Below are positions 34,060 to 41,536 of a stretch of DNA of 64,000 nucleotides, in pieces. Within the stretch, counting starts at the first letter, position 1. The number at the start of each line of letters is the position of its first letter. This stretch comes from Flammeovirgaceae bacterium UBA6059. Lineage in GTDB: Bacteria > Bacteroidota > Bacteroidia > Cytophagales > Cyclobacteriaceae. The notes beneath the pieces are model-generated. The model did not search any database. It was not told where the DNA came from and saw only the letters and a program-made list of their open reading frames with translations. The stretch lies in contig DIYH01000025.1 of NCBI GenBank assembly GCA_002435755.1, positions 30,252 through 94,251 on the forward strand, written 5' to 3'. The position numbers and the translations under genes are program-made.

Positions 34060-34295
34060 ATACTGATATTATTGTTTACTTGACTCTAGCTCTGGATCAG
34101 GAACTTCAGGAGATCATCTTTTCTGACTCTTACCTGATCACACTTTATATTAAGAGGCACAAATATAGGCAAAGGCGATTTGCAAAGGCTACTTGGTAAG
34201 TTGCTTGGTCAATACGTAATTTAAGGCAATAGATTGGATACCTGCCTGCCATTAAATAAATTCATTTTTCGTAAACACCTTAAATGATCAATGTG

Positions 34296-34313
34296 TTGAT
34301 TTAATCAAATCAA
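34296..34313. other. 7-bp dyad just upstream of a start codon
   Basis: TTGATTT (34296-34302), AATC, AAATCAA (34307-34313) is a perfect inverted repeat ending 7 bases before the ATG at 34321. It could be a repressor site over the promoter end or a weak hairpin over the initiation region. Confidence 0.45.
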
Positions 34314-34320
34314 AGTTATT

Positions 34321-34800
34321 ATGGCAAGACCTAGTTTAGAGTTAGTCCAGGCACTTCTTAACACGGCGGACAAATTAAGTAACGGACAAAAGTACATGTG
34401 GGGCCATATGGGTGCATGTAACTGTGGTAACCTTGCCCAGGAACTCACCTCCTATTCGAGGGCTGAAATTCATGAATTTGCCATGCGCGGAAGAGGGGAT
34501 TGGACAGAACAGGCCCAAGCATTCTGCCAAGGCACTAGCATGCCAATAGAAATCATTATCTCTGAATTGATAGCCAAAGGTCTGACAACTGAGGATCTGA
34601 TAAACCTGGAGAAGCTCAAAGACAAAAGCGTACTTGCCAGACTCCCGCAAGAAATACGAGAGCAGCTATCTCATAACAGGGTTGAAAATGTATCGCTATA
34701 TATGCGCACCTGGGCCAACTTGTTAGAAGAGCAGTTGATTGCCCAAGTGAATATTGCAGACCTGAAAAAGCTTCCGGCAAAAGCTGATACCCCAGTTTAA
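34321..34800 (+). CDS. Conserved-looking protein with CNCG motif, function unknown
   Basis: 159 residues, soluble, no signal peptide. The N-terminal part has WGHMGACNCGNLAQEL (residues 23-38), with H25, C30 and C32 in a cluster that could bind metal. A further cysteine lies in AFCQGT (residue 65). The C-terminal half is helical and amphipathic. I do not recognise a characterised family. It is a single gene with its own upstream region (34060-34320), which holds only AT-rich sequence and the dyad described separately. Confidence 0.75.
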   Translation: MARPSLELVQALLNTADKLSNGQKYMWGHMGACNCGNLAQELTSYSRAEIHEFAMRGRGDWTEQAQAFCQGTSMPIEIIISELIAKGLTTEDLINLEKLKDKSVLARLPQEIREQLSHNRVENVSLYMRTWANLLEEQLIAQVNIADLKKLPAKADTPV

Positions 34801-34913
34801 CACAGCTTTAGGCGCTCATCCAGTGAGCCATAGAGAAGCATTCAAATGATAACAAAGTTATTATTGTATGCCGTCCATAGCACCTTCTAAATCGCATCCC
34901 ACCAAAATCAGTT

Positions 34914-34943
34914 TTGAATCGGTTATTCCTATTAACAACTTTG
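34914..34943 (+). promoter_or_regulatory. Promoter placing transcription start at the ATG
   Basis: TTG (34914-34916), a 19-base spacer and CAACTTTG (34936-34943, one mismatch to TAnnTTTG). By comparison with the SRP RNA promoter, where the RNA starts 5 bases after the final G, transcription would start at 34948, the A of the start codon. The mRNA may thus be leaderless. Confidence 0.55.
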
Positions 34944-34947
34944 GGGT

Positions 34948-35178
34948 ATGGCGCAGGAAATTCACGAATATTTCAAAAAAGAACTCGTAGACTTCAAAAT
35001 ACTAGTACGTGTCGCACCCGAAAGCCTTGAAGGTCTGGAACTTATCGTCTCGAAGGAAGGTCAAATGCAGAAAACCAAGCGAAAGTTTGATGAAGAGATT
35101 TTTGAAGACCTGGCTGAAGACGAGTTTGAAAAATGCAGCCCACTCGAATTCAACCTGTACCTGAAAGGGCTCGCCTAG
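34948..35178 (+). CDS. Small acidic protein, function unknown
   Basis: A 76-residue acidic soluble protein. A beta-rich N-terminal half (FKILVRVAPESLEGLELIVSK, key part VRVAPESLEGLELIV) precedes a helical acidic tail. There is an in-frame stop at 34933 just upstream, so the start cannot be earlier. No family is recognised. It lies immediately upstream of the SRP RNA gene. Confidence 0.7.
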   Translation: MAQEIHEYFKKELVDFKILVRVAPESLEGLELIVSKEGQMQKTKRKFDEEIFEDLAEDEFEKCSPLEFNLYLKGLA

Positions 35179-35233
35179 TAACCTTTGAAAACTAAAATCC
35201 TGGTATAGACACTACGTTAGGTTAATAATTTCA

Positions 35234-35241
35234 TAACTTTG
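35234..35241 (+). promoter_or_regulatory. -7 promoter element of the SRP RNA gene
   Basis: TAACTTTG matches TAnnTTTG perfectly and ends 5 bases before the first base of the RNA. There is no good TTG at the expected distance upstream (35212), so the -33 part is weak. The same octamer occurs upstream of pyrG and of the gene at 57479. Confidence 0.7.
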
Positions 35242-35245
35242 TATC

Positions 35246-35335
35246 GGCAAGCAGATGCGACCAGCTCCTGCTGAATCCCCCAGGTCTGGAAGGAAGCAAG
35301 GGTAAGTGGTTGTAGCGGTGCGATTTCTGTTTGCC
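35246..35335 (+). ncRNA. ffs: Signal recognition particle RNA (4.5S, small bacterial type)
   Basis: About 90 bases that fold as one long hairpin. The ends GGCAAGCAGA and TCTGTTTGCC are complementary with one G-T pair. The conserved apical domain reads CCAGGTCTGGAAGGAAGCA, with the symmetric and asymmetric internal loops and the GGAA tetraloop that bind Ffh. A T-rich run (TTTTCTTTTTTTC) follows as terminator. It lacks the Alu domain found in Bacillus. Confidence 0.95.
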
Positions 35336-35427
35336 TTTTCTTTTTTTCTGCTTCCTCAGTCTCTTTTTATCCTTAGATTTGTCACTAATCACTATTAGTT
35401 TCAACTCTTCTAAATCACTTCCGCATT

Positions 35428-36084
35428 ATGCAGTTTTTTATAGATACCGCCAATCTTAATGACATACAAGAAGCTTATGACCTAGGTGTCCTAGATGGTG
35501 TTACCACCAATCCGTCTCTGATGGCCAAAGAGGGTATCACCGGCGATGATAACATCAGAGCACATTATAAGGCCATCTGTGATATCGTAGATGACAATGT
35601 CAGTGCTGAAGTGATCGCCACTGATTTCGACGGTATTATGAAGGAAGGTCGTCAGTTGGCCAAGTTGGATGACAAGATCGTAGTGAAGGTACCTATGATC
35701 AAAGAAGGTGTAAAGGCGATCAAAGCTTTTTACGAAGAAGGTATCAGGACTAACTGCACTTTGATATTCAGTGCGGGACAAGCTATTCTGGCTGCAAAAG
35801 CAGGAGCTAGTTATGTTTCTCCTTTTATCGGCAGACTTGACGATGTATCCACCGATGGACTCTCACTCATTGAGCAAATCGTTCAGATCTATGATAATTA
35901 CGGTTTTGAAACAGAGATTTTAGCAGCCTCAGTACGTCATACCATGCACCTTATCCAATGTGCTGAGATTGGTGCTGACGTAGCGACTTGTCCGCTCAAC
36001 GTGATCACAGGATTGCTTAAGCATCCTTTGACAGATCAGGGGCTGGCCAAGTTTCTTGCTGATCACAAAAAACTAAACGGCTAA
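35428..36084 (+). CDS. Transaldolase (small, fructose-6-phosphate aldolase-like subfamily)
   Basis: 218 residues, close to the FSA/TalC length. The Schiff-base lysine is in DKIVVKVPMIKEG, and DGVTTNPSL and NCTLIFSAGQA are family motifs. At the position where E. coli FSA has Tyr131 (APYVNR) this protein has Phe in SPFIGRLDD, the residue of true transaldolases. It is therefore more likely a transaldolase of the pentose phosphate pathway than a fructose-6-phosphate aldolase. Starts with ATG at 35428. Confidence 0.9.
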   Translation: MQFFIDTANLNDIQEAYDLGVLDGVTTNPSLMAKEGITGDDNIRAHYKAICDIVDDNVSAEVIATDFDGIMKEGRQLAKLDDKIVVKVPMIKEGVKAIKAFYEEGIRTNCTLIFSAGQAILAAKAGASYVSPFIGRLDDVSTDGLSLIEQIVQIYDNYGFETEILAASVRHTMHLIQCAEIGADVATCPLNVITGLLKHPLTDQGLAKFLADHKKLNG

Positions 36085-36109
36085 AACTTCTAAGGCCTGA
36101 CACGGTTTT

Positions 36110-36319
36110 ATGAGTATGTATATTATAAAGGTGAAAGGCAAGGCCAAAATCCCTAACTACATACAACTAAGAGATGAAAATTTCGTATTGATCGCCTATT
36201 TCAGAGCTGATCGGCCATTGAAGAAACTTGAGAAGTATGGATTGGAGGGAAAGGAAGAAGCACTACAAGAGGTAATCAATCAATTACCCTTTGGTAAATT
36301 ACAGGAGCTAAAGATCTAA
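36110..36319 (+). CDS. Small protein upstream of the FtsE-like gene, function unknown
   Basis: A 69-residue beta-alpha protein (YIIKVKGKAKIPNYIQLRD, then VLIAYFRADRPLKKL). There is no signal or membrane segment. It ends 2 bases before the FtsE-like gene, so the two are cotranscribed and probably translationally coupled. No family is recognised. Confidence 0.7.
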   Translation: MSMYIIKVKGKAKIPNYIQLRDENFVLIAYFRADRPLKKLEKYGLEGKEEALQEVINQLPFGKLQELKI

Positions 36320-36321
36320 AT

Positions 36322-37035
36322 ATGTCCTTTACTTCGGATCCGGTAGTCAGAATAGAGAAAGCGAATATTTTTCAAGAGAACCAAACGGTACTTAGCGATA
36401 TCGATTTTGCGATTGACAAGGGTGAGTTCGTTTATCTCGTTGGTCGTACAGGTAGCGGCAAATCATCGTTGCTTAAAACTCTCTATGCAGACTTGCCACT
36501 TAGATTAGGAGATATAGAAGTTGCAGGTTTTAATATAAAGGACATCAAGCGTCGCGATGTGCCTAAACTCCGTCGAAAAATTGGGATCATCTTCCAGGAC
36601 TTTCAGCTCTTTCTTGATCGATCTGTGGCTGATAATCTCCAGTTTGTTATGAAAGCCACTGGCTGGAAAGATTCTGGTAAGATGAAAAAGCGTATGGCGG
36701 AAGTGCTCATGCGCGTAGGCTTAGGAGCAGTATCCAACAAAATGCCACATCAACTATCTGGTGGTGAACAACAGCGTGTTGTAGTTGCGCGAGCTTTGAT
36801 CAACGAACCAGCCATACTCATCGCTGATGAGCCTACCGGAAATCTTGATCCTGAAGTCGCTGATGGCATCTTCAAACTGTTTTTAGAAATCAACAGAAGC
36901 GGCACGGCCATACTGATGGCCACCCATAATCATGCTTTTTTGCAGAACTACCCGGCGAGAGTGTTGAAATGTGAGAAAGGCCAGGTCTTCGACTCTGCTA
37001 AAGAATCGTTCGAACTCAAACCTTTCTATCAGTAG
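36322..37035 (+). CDS. ftsE: FtsE-like cell-division ABC ATPase
   Basis: A 237-residue ATPase. Walker A is GRTGSGKSSL, the Q-loop IIFQDFQLFLDRSVADN, the signature LSGGEQQRVVVARA, Walker B ILIADEPTGNLD and the H-loop ATHNH. The NQxL/DRSVADNLQF segment and overall pattern match FtsE, which with FtsX drives peptidoglycan hydrolases at the septum. ftsX is not adjacent, as often in this phylum. A LolD-like or MacB-like ATPase cannot be fully excluded. Confidence 0.85.
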   Translation: MSFTSDPVVRIEKANIFQENQTVLSDIDFAIDKGEFVYLVGRTGSGKSSLLKTLYADLPLRLGDIEVAGFNIKDIKRRDVPKLRRKIGIIFQDFQLFLDRSVADNLQFVMKATGWKDSGKMKKRMAEVLMRVGLGAVSNKMPHQLSGGEQQRVVVARALINEPAILIADEPTGNLDPEVADGIFKLFLEINRSGTAILMATHNHAFLQNYPARVLKCEKGQVFDSAKESFELKPFYQ

Positions 37036-37045
37036 TCTGCACGAG

Positions 37046-38095
37046 CTACTGGAATATCCTCACATCCCCATAACTGGAGTCAAGTCTGATGAGATTGCCT
37101 CCTCCACGCAGTGTTCCCTTATACCTACCATTATGCATCTCCTTGATCATCACATTCATTTCGATAGGAAGACCCGAGTATTCAAACTCAGCAAAACTCG
37201 TCTCTACCTCAATATTGGCTTTGGTATCTGACTCAAGGTAGATGGTGTAACCACCAAACTTGCCTCTTAAATCCACTAATTCGAAATCCTTACTAAGATT
37301 TCGTATTTCTATCCCATTGCCATAGGAGGTGACCATATCGATGCGCTTGTGCAAGTGACCAATTTTCAGGTCGGTAAAGTTGGAGCGACCCTCTACTGCA
37401 ACTACATTCCTAAGTTCAACGGAACCATACTTGCTTTCTAAGTCTATTTCTCCGGTCTCATCAATCTTTACGTCAGAAAACTGTTGTTCAAAATCCCCAT
37501 TTCCTATTTTCCCAGCTTCCAGGCCTCCATACTTAACTAATACAGACCCATTACCTAGTTCCTTTACCTCGCCTTTACTGAAAGCAAGTTCTAGGTCCGT
37601 ATTACCTGTCATTCGCATCGCTTTTAAGCTACCGTAAGACACCTCTATATCCGCATTGTTGGTCAGGTCTCCTATGTACATATCTCCAAATGACACCCTG
37701 GCTGTCAATGGATTGTTTTTTGGCATTTTGATATTGTAATCTATACTGAAGCCCTCTCCTTTCTTGTTGTTGATATTCCCCGATATCTTAGTTTTATAAG
37801 AGATCTCAGACGAACTTTCATCTATGTCTATATCAATGCGATCAAGTAGTTGTCGGGCCCTGGATTCATTGCGAAAATCTACTTTGATGAGAATATCCAC
37901 CTCTAACTGATCGCTATCATGGGTATCAATATGTAGTTTTCCAAACTTGTTCTCAAAGTTGAGTCGGACATTGTTGTCAATAGTATAGTTTCTATTGACA
38001 TTCCTGGTCTTTTCGACCTGCGCCATAGCTCCCACTGATTGTATCAGCAGTAAAAGCACCACTCCTATCCATAGGTTATATGATTGTACTCTCAT
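37046..38095 (-). CDS. Secreted DUF4097-like putative adhesin
   Basis: 349 residues. A signal peptide (GVVLLLLIQSVGAMAQ) is followed by a long ladder of short beta strands of the DUF4097 type (NKFGKLHIDTHDSDQLEVDI, key part GKLHIDTHDSDQLEV). Repeats such as SYGSLKAMRM, KYGGLEAGKI, KYGSVELRNV and SSYGDVRIFQ indicate a beta-helix-like fold. It overlaps the upstream gene by 20 bases and is the last gene of a sigma / anti-sigma-like / adhesin operon. It is probably an envelope protein produced under that sigma factor. Confidence 0.8.
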   Translation of the reverse strand: MRVQSYNLWIGVVLLLLIQSVGAMAQVEKTRNVNRNYTIDNNVRLNFENKFGKLHIDTHDSDQLEVDILIKVDFRNESRARQLLDRIDIDIDESSSEISYKTKISGNINNKKGEGFSIDYNIKMPKNNPLTARVSFGDMYIGDLTNNADIEVSYGSLKAMRMTGNTDLELAFSKGEVKELGNGSVLVKYGGLEAGKIGNGDFEQQFSDVKIDETGEIDLESKYGSVELRNVVAVEGRSNFTDLKIGHLHKRIDMVTSYGNGIEIRNLSKDFELVDLRGKFGGYTIYLESDTKANIEVETSFAEFEYSGLPIEMNVMIKEMHNGRYKGTLRGGGNLIRLDSSYGDVRIFQ

Positions 38096-38630
38096 TTTGT
38101 TCGTTGTTTTTGATCTGTTCCAATACTTTGATTTGTTGGTTCAGGATTTCAATTCTTAGCTGTAGGTTTTGGATCATTGCATTGAGCACCATCTCCTGGC
38201 TACCAGCAGTATTCGCCTGCATCTTGAGCTCATTATACATCATATCCAGATGCTCTACATCTTTTAAAAACGACTGCTCTAGTTCAGGATTAGCAACCGT
38301 GTAGGCCTTTATCTCTTGTTTCTTTTGATCGATCAACTGATTATAGTACATCTCGGCGTTTGCAAACTCAGGATCTGAAGTGATTTCATCAGTTGCACCA
38401 GACTGCCATTGTAAGTAGCCAAGTACAGAGGATAGCATCAGCAACATAATTGCTGCCGCCCTCCACAGATGATTATAGCTCCTGTTTGCGCTTGGTTGGT
38501 CGTCTACCAGACCTTCGGTCGGTTCAAGCTGATCTTCTATGGCACTCCAAATGCGATCTTCGTTAGGCAACTCATCGAATTCATCCCTGTGATCACGGAT
38601 GAACTGCTCGAGTTTTTCATCATTTTTCAT
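38076..38630 (-). CDS. Putative membrane-anchored anti-sigma factor
   Basis: 184 residues. The N-terminal acidic helical region (EQFIRDHRDEFDELPNEDRIW) is of the kind that binds ECF sigma factors, written here with key residues only. One membrane segment lies at about 54-72 (AAAIMLLMLSSVLGYL), and the outer part is a coiled coil rich in Q/N. Its start overlaps the sigma gene by 11 bases. No zinc-binding HxxxCxxC motif is present. The assignment comes mainly from topology and operon position. Confidence 0.7.
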   Translation of the reverse strand: MKNDEKLEQFIRDHRDEFDELPNEDRIWSAIEDQLEPTEGLVDDQPSANRSYNHLWRAAAIMLLMLSSVLGYLQWQSGATDEITSDPEFANAEMYYNQLIDQKKQEIKAYTVANPELEQSFLKDVEHLDMMYNELKMQANTAGSQEMVLNAMIQNLQLRIEILNQQIKVLEQIKNNEQNESTII

Positions 38631-39177
38631 CGTTCAATTCTTCTAATATTATCCTAAGCCTGTCTTTAGCTCTTTTATACTGCGTTTTGGATGTCGATTC
38701 GCTTATTCCAAGAATTTCGCTTATCTCAGTGTGGTCATAGCCTTCAAGTAAATAGAGGCTGAGCACAGTCCTGTATCCATCCGACAATTTCGTCATAGCC
38801 ATCTTGACCCTGGCAACACTCAAGTCCTGTTCGACCAAATCGATATGATCTTCTTCGACAGGTCGTTCAATGCTTTCATCCAGCTCGGTATAGCTGACTT
38901 TCCGTGCCTTGACTTTGGTCAGCGAATCGTTGATCACTATGCGCTTGAGCCAAGCACCGAAAGACGAATCACCCCGAAATGAACCTAACGCTCTGAAGGC
39001 CTTCACAAAAGACTCCTGAACCACGTCTTCTGCCTCCTCCCAATGGTTGGTTATCCTCAGTGATACGTTAAACATCGCCTTGTTGTAAAGCTTGTACAGC
39101 TGGTATTGAGCGTCGCGACTACCCAGCCGACTAGCATTTACAAGGTCGTAATGAATATCTCTCGATCGTGCTGCCAA
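38620..39177 (-). CDS. RNA polymerase ECF sigma factor
   Basis: 185 residues. Region 2 is visible (AMFNVSLRITNHWEEAEDVVQESFVKAFR, key part EEAEDVVQESF), followed by SFGAWLKRIVIN, and region 4 has the LSDGYRTVLSLYLLEGYDHTEISEILG helix-turn-helix (key part HTEISEILGIS). The length and lack of region 1 and 3 place it in the ECF group. It leads the operon with the anti-sigma-like and DUF4097 genes; such factors usually activate their own operon. Confidence 0.93.
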   Translation of the reverse strand: MAARSRDIHYDLVNASRLGSRDAQYQLYKLYNKAMFNVSLRITNHWEEAEDVVQESFVKAFRALGSFRGDSSFGAWLKRIVINDSLTKVKARKVSYTELDESIERPVEEDHIDLVEQDLSVARVKMAMTKLSDGYRTVLSLYLLEGYDHTEISEILGISESTSKTQYKRAKDRLRIILEELNDEK

Positions 39178-39360
39178 TGAACTTCTTAATCTGCCCTAAA
39201 GATTGTAGCTTCTTCTGATAGTTGCACGTCTTGATGCCTGAAGTATTTTTTTTTGCGCAAACAAATGGAATATCATTTTATCAAAAAAATCTCTCTTGAT
39301 TATGAATTTGTCAACACTAGAATAATTTCATTAAAAATATTTGCACCAATTGATAGTTTG

Positions 39361-39372
39361 TCGAATATTCGA
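39361..39372. other. 12-bp palindrome upstream of mpgS
   Basis: TCGAATATTCGA is a perfect palindrome ending 26 bases before the mpgS ATG, preceded by AGTTTG. It could be an operator over the promoter region. The rest of the 221-base spacer (39178-39398) is AT-rich with no other clear element. Confidence 0.4.
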
Positions 39373-39398
39373 CCCGCAATTGACATGAGAATCACGAT

Positions 39399-40706
39399 AT
39401 GAGAATTGAAATACCAAGAGAAGTAGAGCGCTTTGGCCCTATCATGTTTCATGATGTTCAGAAGGTTTACGAGCTTGATGCGGGACTCAAACACGCACGT
39501 AACGAATCTAAACCTAAAGAAAAATCCGTTATACGACGATTGTCCTATGAATCTCTCCAAGAGATCCAGGAGCAAATGTGCATCATCGTTCCTATCAGGA
39601 ATGAAAAGATCAAACTCATAGAAGGTGTACTATGCGGTATCCCGCACCACTGTCAGGTAATTATAGTATCCAACAGTGATCGAGCACCTATTGACCGGTA
39701 TCACATAGAAAAAGACGCACTAGAGCACGTTTGCAAATTCATGAAAAAGAATGTGATCATTGTGCATCAAAAAGACCCCAAGCTCAGAGAAGCTTGTGAG
39801 AAATCAGGCTATAAGTTTTTGCTCAACGAGGAAGGTGAGATAAAGAACGGTAAGGCTGAAGGTATGATCCTCAGTACTTTTCTAGCCTTTTTAAGTGGAA
39901 AGAAGTACATAGGATTTATTGATTCAGACAACTACTTCCCAGGAGCGGTTCATGAGTATGTACAGGAATACTGCGCAGGCTTCCACACCTCAAAGTCAGA
40001 CTATTCTATGGTCAGAATAGCATGGCACAGTAAGCCAAAAATCGTTGAGTCAAACCTGTTTTTTGCTAAAAGAGGAAGAGTCTCAGAACATACCAATAAG
40101 ATATTGAACGCCCTGATCAGCTCATTTACCGGGTACGGTACTGAGATCATCAAAACGGGTAATGCCGGTGAACATGCCATGACAATGGATCTGGCCATCA
40201 ACCTTGACTATTCTTCTGGCTACTCTATAGAACCCTATCACTATATCAATATGCTCGAAAGGTTTGGAGGTATCCTTGATAATCCCATTCCAGCGGTACT
40301 GAAACAGGGCATTGAGATCTTCCAAATAGAATCTCGAAATCCCCACTTGCATGAGGTCAAAGGAGAAGAGCATGTTGAAAGCATGAGCATGGAAGCGATG
40401 GAAGTGATCTATCGATCACCACTGTGTAGTCCTTCCCTGAAGCAGGAAATATTAGAAGATATTTATCATCGTGGACTCCTGGCAGAAGGAAAAAAGATCC
40501 AGGAGACCCTAACCTATTACCCAGCTATCGTCAATGCCAACCTCAAGGTATTTCAGGATGTAATTAAGAACGAGCCTTATGCAGAACTACTTCAGGTCGA
40601 CCTCTCTAACTACAAGCACAGTAAGGCTAGCGGACTTCAAAGGGACTTGGTAAAGGGCAAAAAAATTAACCTACCGGAATCAACCCCAAAACTGGAAGCC
40701 AAATGA
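39399..40706 (+). CDS. mpgS: Mannosyl-3-phosphoglycerate synthase (GT55)
   Basis: 435 residues. Transfers mannose from GDP-mannose to 3-phosphoglycerate, the first step to the compatible solute mannosylglycerate. The nucleotide-sugar binding segment IIVPIRNEKIKLIEGVL, VSNSDRAPIDRY, the DxD-like FIDSDNYFPGAV and the GYGTEIIKTGNAGEHAMTMDLA stretch (key part GNAGEHAMTMDLA) match the GT55 family. It overlaps mpgP by 4 bases. The pair matches the two-step pathway found in Thermus, Pyrococcus and Rhodothermus. Confidence 0.92.
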   Translation: MRIEIPREVERFGPIMFHDVQKVYELDAGLKHARNESKPKEKSVIRRLSYESLQEIQEQMCIIVPIRNEKIKLIEGVLCGIPHHCQVIIVSNSDRAPIDRYHIEKDALEHVCKFMKKNVIIVHQKDPKLREACEKSGYKFLLNEEGEIKNGKAEGMILSTFLAFLSGKKYIGFIDSDNYFPGAVHEYVQEYCAGFHTSKSDYSMVRIAWHSKPKIVESNLFFAKRGRVSEHTNKILNALISSFTGYGTEIIKTGNAGEHAMTMDLAINLDYSSGYSIEPYHYINMLERFGGILDNPIPAVLKQGIEIFQIESRNPHLHEVKGEEHVESMSMEAMEVIYRSPLCSPSLKQEILEDIYHRGLLAEGKKIQETLTYYPAIVNANLKVFQDVIKNEPYAELLQVDLSNYKHSKASGLQRDLVKGKKINLPESTPKLEAK

Positions 40707-41536
40707 GTCGACAAATTCTGTTTACTGATCTGGATGGTACCCTCCTTGATCTTGACACCTACAGCCCGGAGCAATCCTTACCAGCCATCAAACGGCTTCA
40801 GGAGCAAGAAATTCCAATCATATTCTGCTCCTCTAAAACAAGGGCTGAGCAGATTGACCTTCGAAACGAACTTGAGATCAACGATCCGTTCATCGTAGAA
40901 AACGGCAGTGCTATTTTTATCCCGAAAGGATATTTCCGGTCGATCCCAATGGACTACTGCCTCAAAGAGGATCACATTGTCATAGAGCTAGGAAAGTCGG
41001 CATCAGATATCCTAGATACTATTCGTGAGTATAGGTCCAAATTTCCACTGGACTGTATGGGGTATGAGGATTTGAGTCTACCGGAAATAATGCAAATCAC
41101 CGGACTTGACGAGTTGGGAGCACAAGAAGCAAGCAGTCGTGACTATAGTGAAACGTTCATAAAAGGGAACTTTGACAATATTGATTTTCACCATTTCTCA
41201 TTGGCCATGGAGCTAAGAGGTCTTGCTTGTGTTAGGGGTAGTAAATATGTAACTATTATGGGTAAATACGCCGATAAAGGCAAAGCTGTGAGTGTACTCC
41301 GCGAACTCTTCGAGGCTAATTGGGGTACAAAGGTCATCACAGCTGCGGTTGGAGACAGTGGCAATGACATCCCAATGTTAGCCGCCGTTGAGCAGCCATT
41401 TTTGGTAAAAAAACCATCTGGCCTATGGCATGAGATGAAAGTTGACAACCTACTAAGGATTGATAGCATAGGCCCTATTGGTTGGGACAAAGTTGCAATA
41501 GAACACCTGCTGGCAGACTTGTCTGTCAGTTCTTGA
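40703..41536 (+). CDS. mpgP: Mannosyl-3-phosphoglycerate phosphatase (HAD)
   Basis: 277 residues. HAD motif I FTDLDGTLLDLD is at residues 7-18, motif II is IIFCSSKTRAE, and motif IV GDSGNDIPMLAAV is near 215. The Cof-like cap domain length is normal. It removes the phosphate from mannosyl-3-phosphoglycerate to give mannosylglycerate. The four-base overlap with mpgS indicates coupled translation. Its 3' end overlaps the end of the convergent GH38 gene by 11 bases. Confidence 0.9.
   Translation: MSRQILFTDLDGTLLDLDTYSPEQSLPAIKRLQEQEIPIIFCSSKTRAEQIDLRNELEINDPFIVENGSAIFIPKGYFRSIPMDYCLKEDHIVIELGKSASDILDTIREYRSKFPLDCMGYEDLSLPEIMQITGLDELGAQEASSRDYSETFIKGNFDNIDFHHFSLAMELRGLACVRGSKYVTIMGKYADKGKAVSVLRELFEANWGTKVITAAVGDSGNDIPMLAAVEQPFLVKKPSGLWHEMKVDNLLRIDSIGPIGWDKVAIEHLLADLSVSS

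Noticed and set aside
35246..35335. Possible riboswitch or tRNA-like hairpin in the spacer at 35.2 kb
   Set aside because: The GGTCTGGAAGGAAGCA apical loop and paired ends identify it as SRP RNA.
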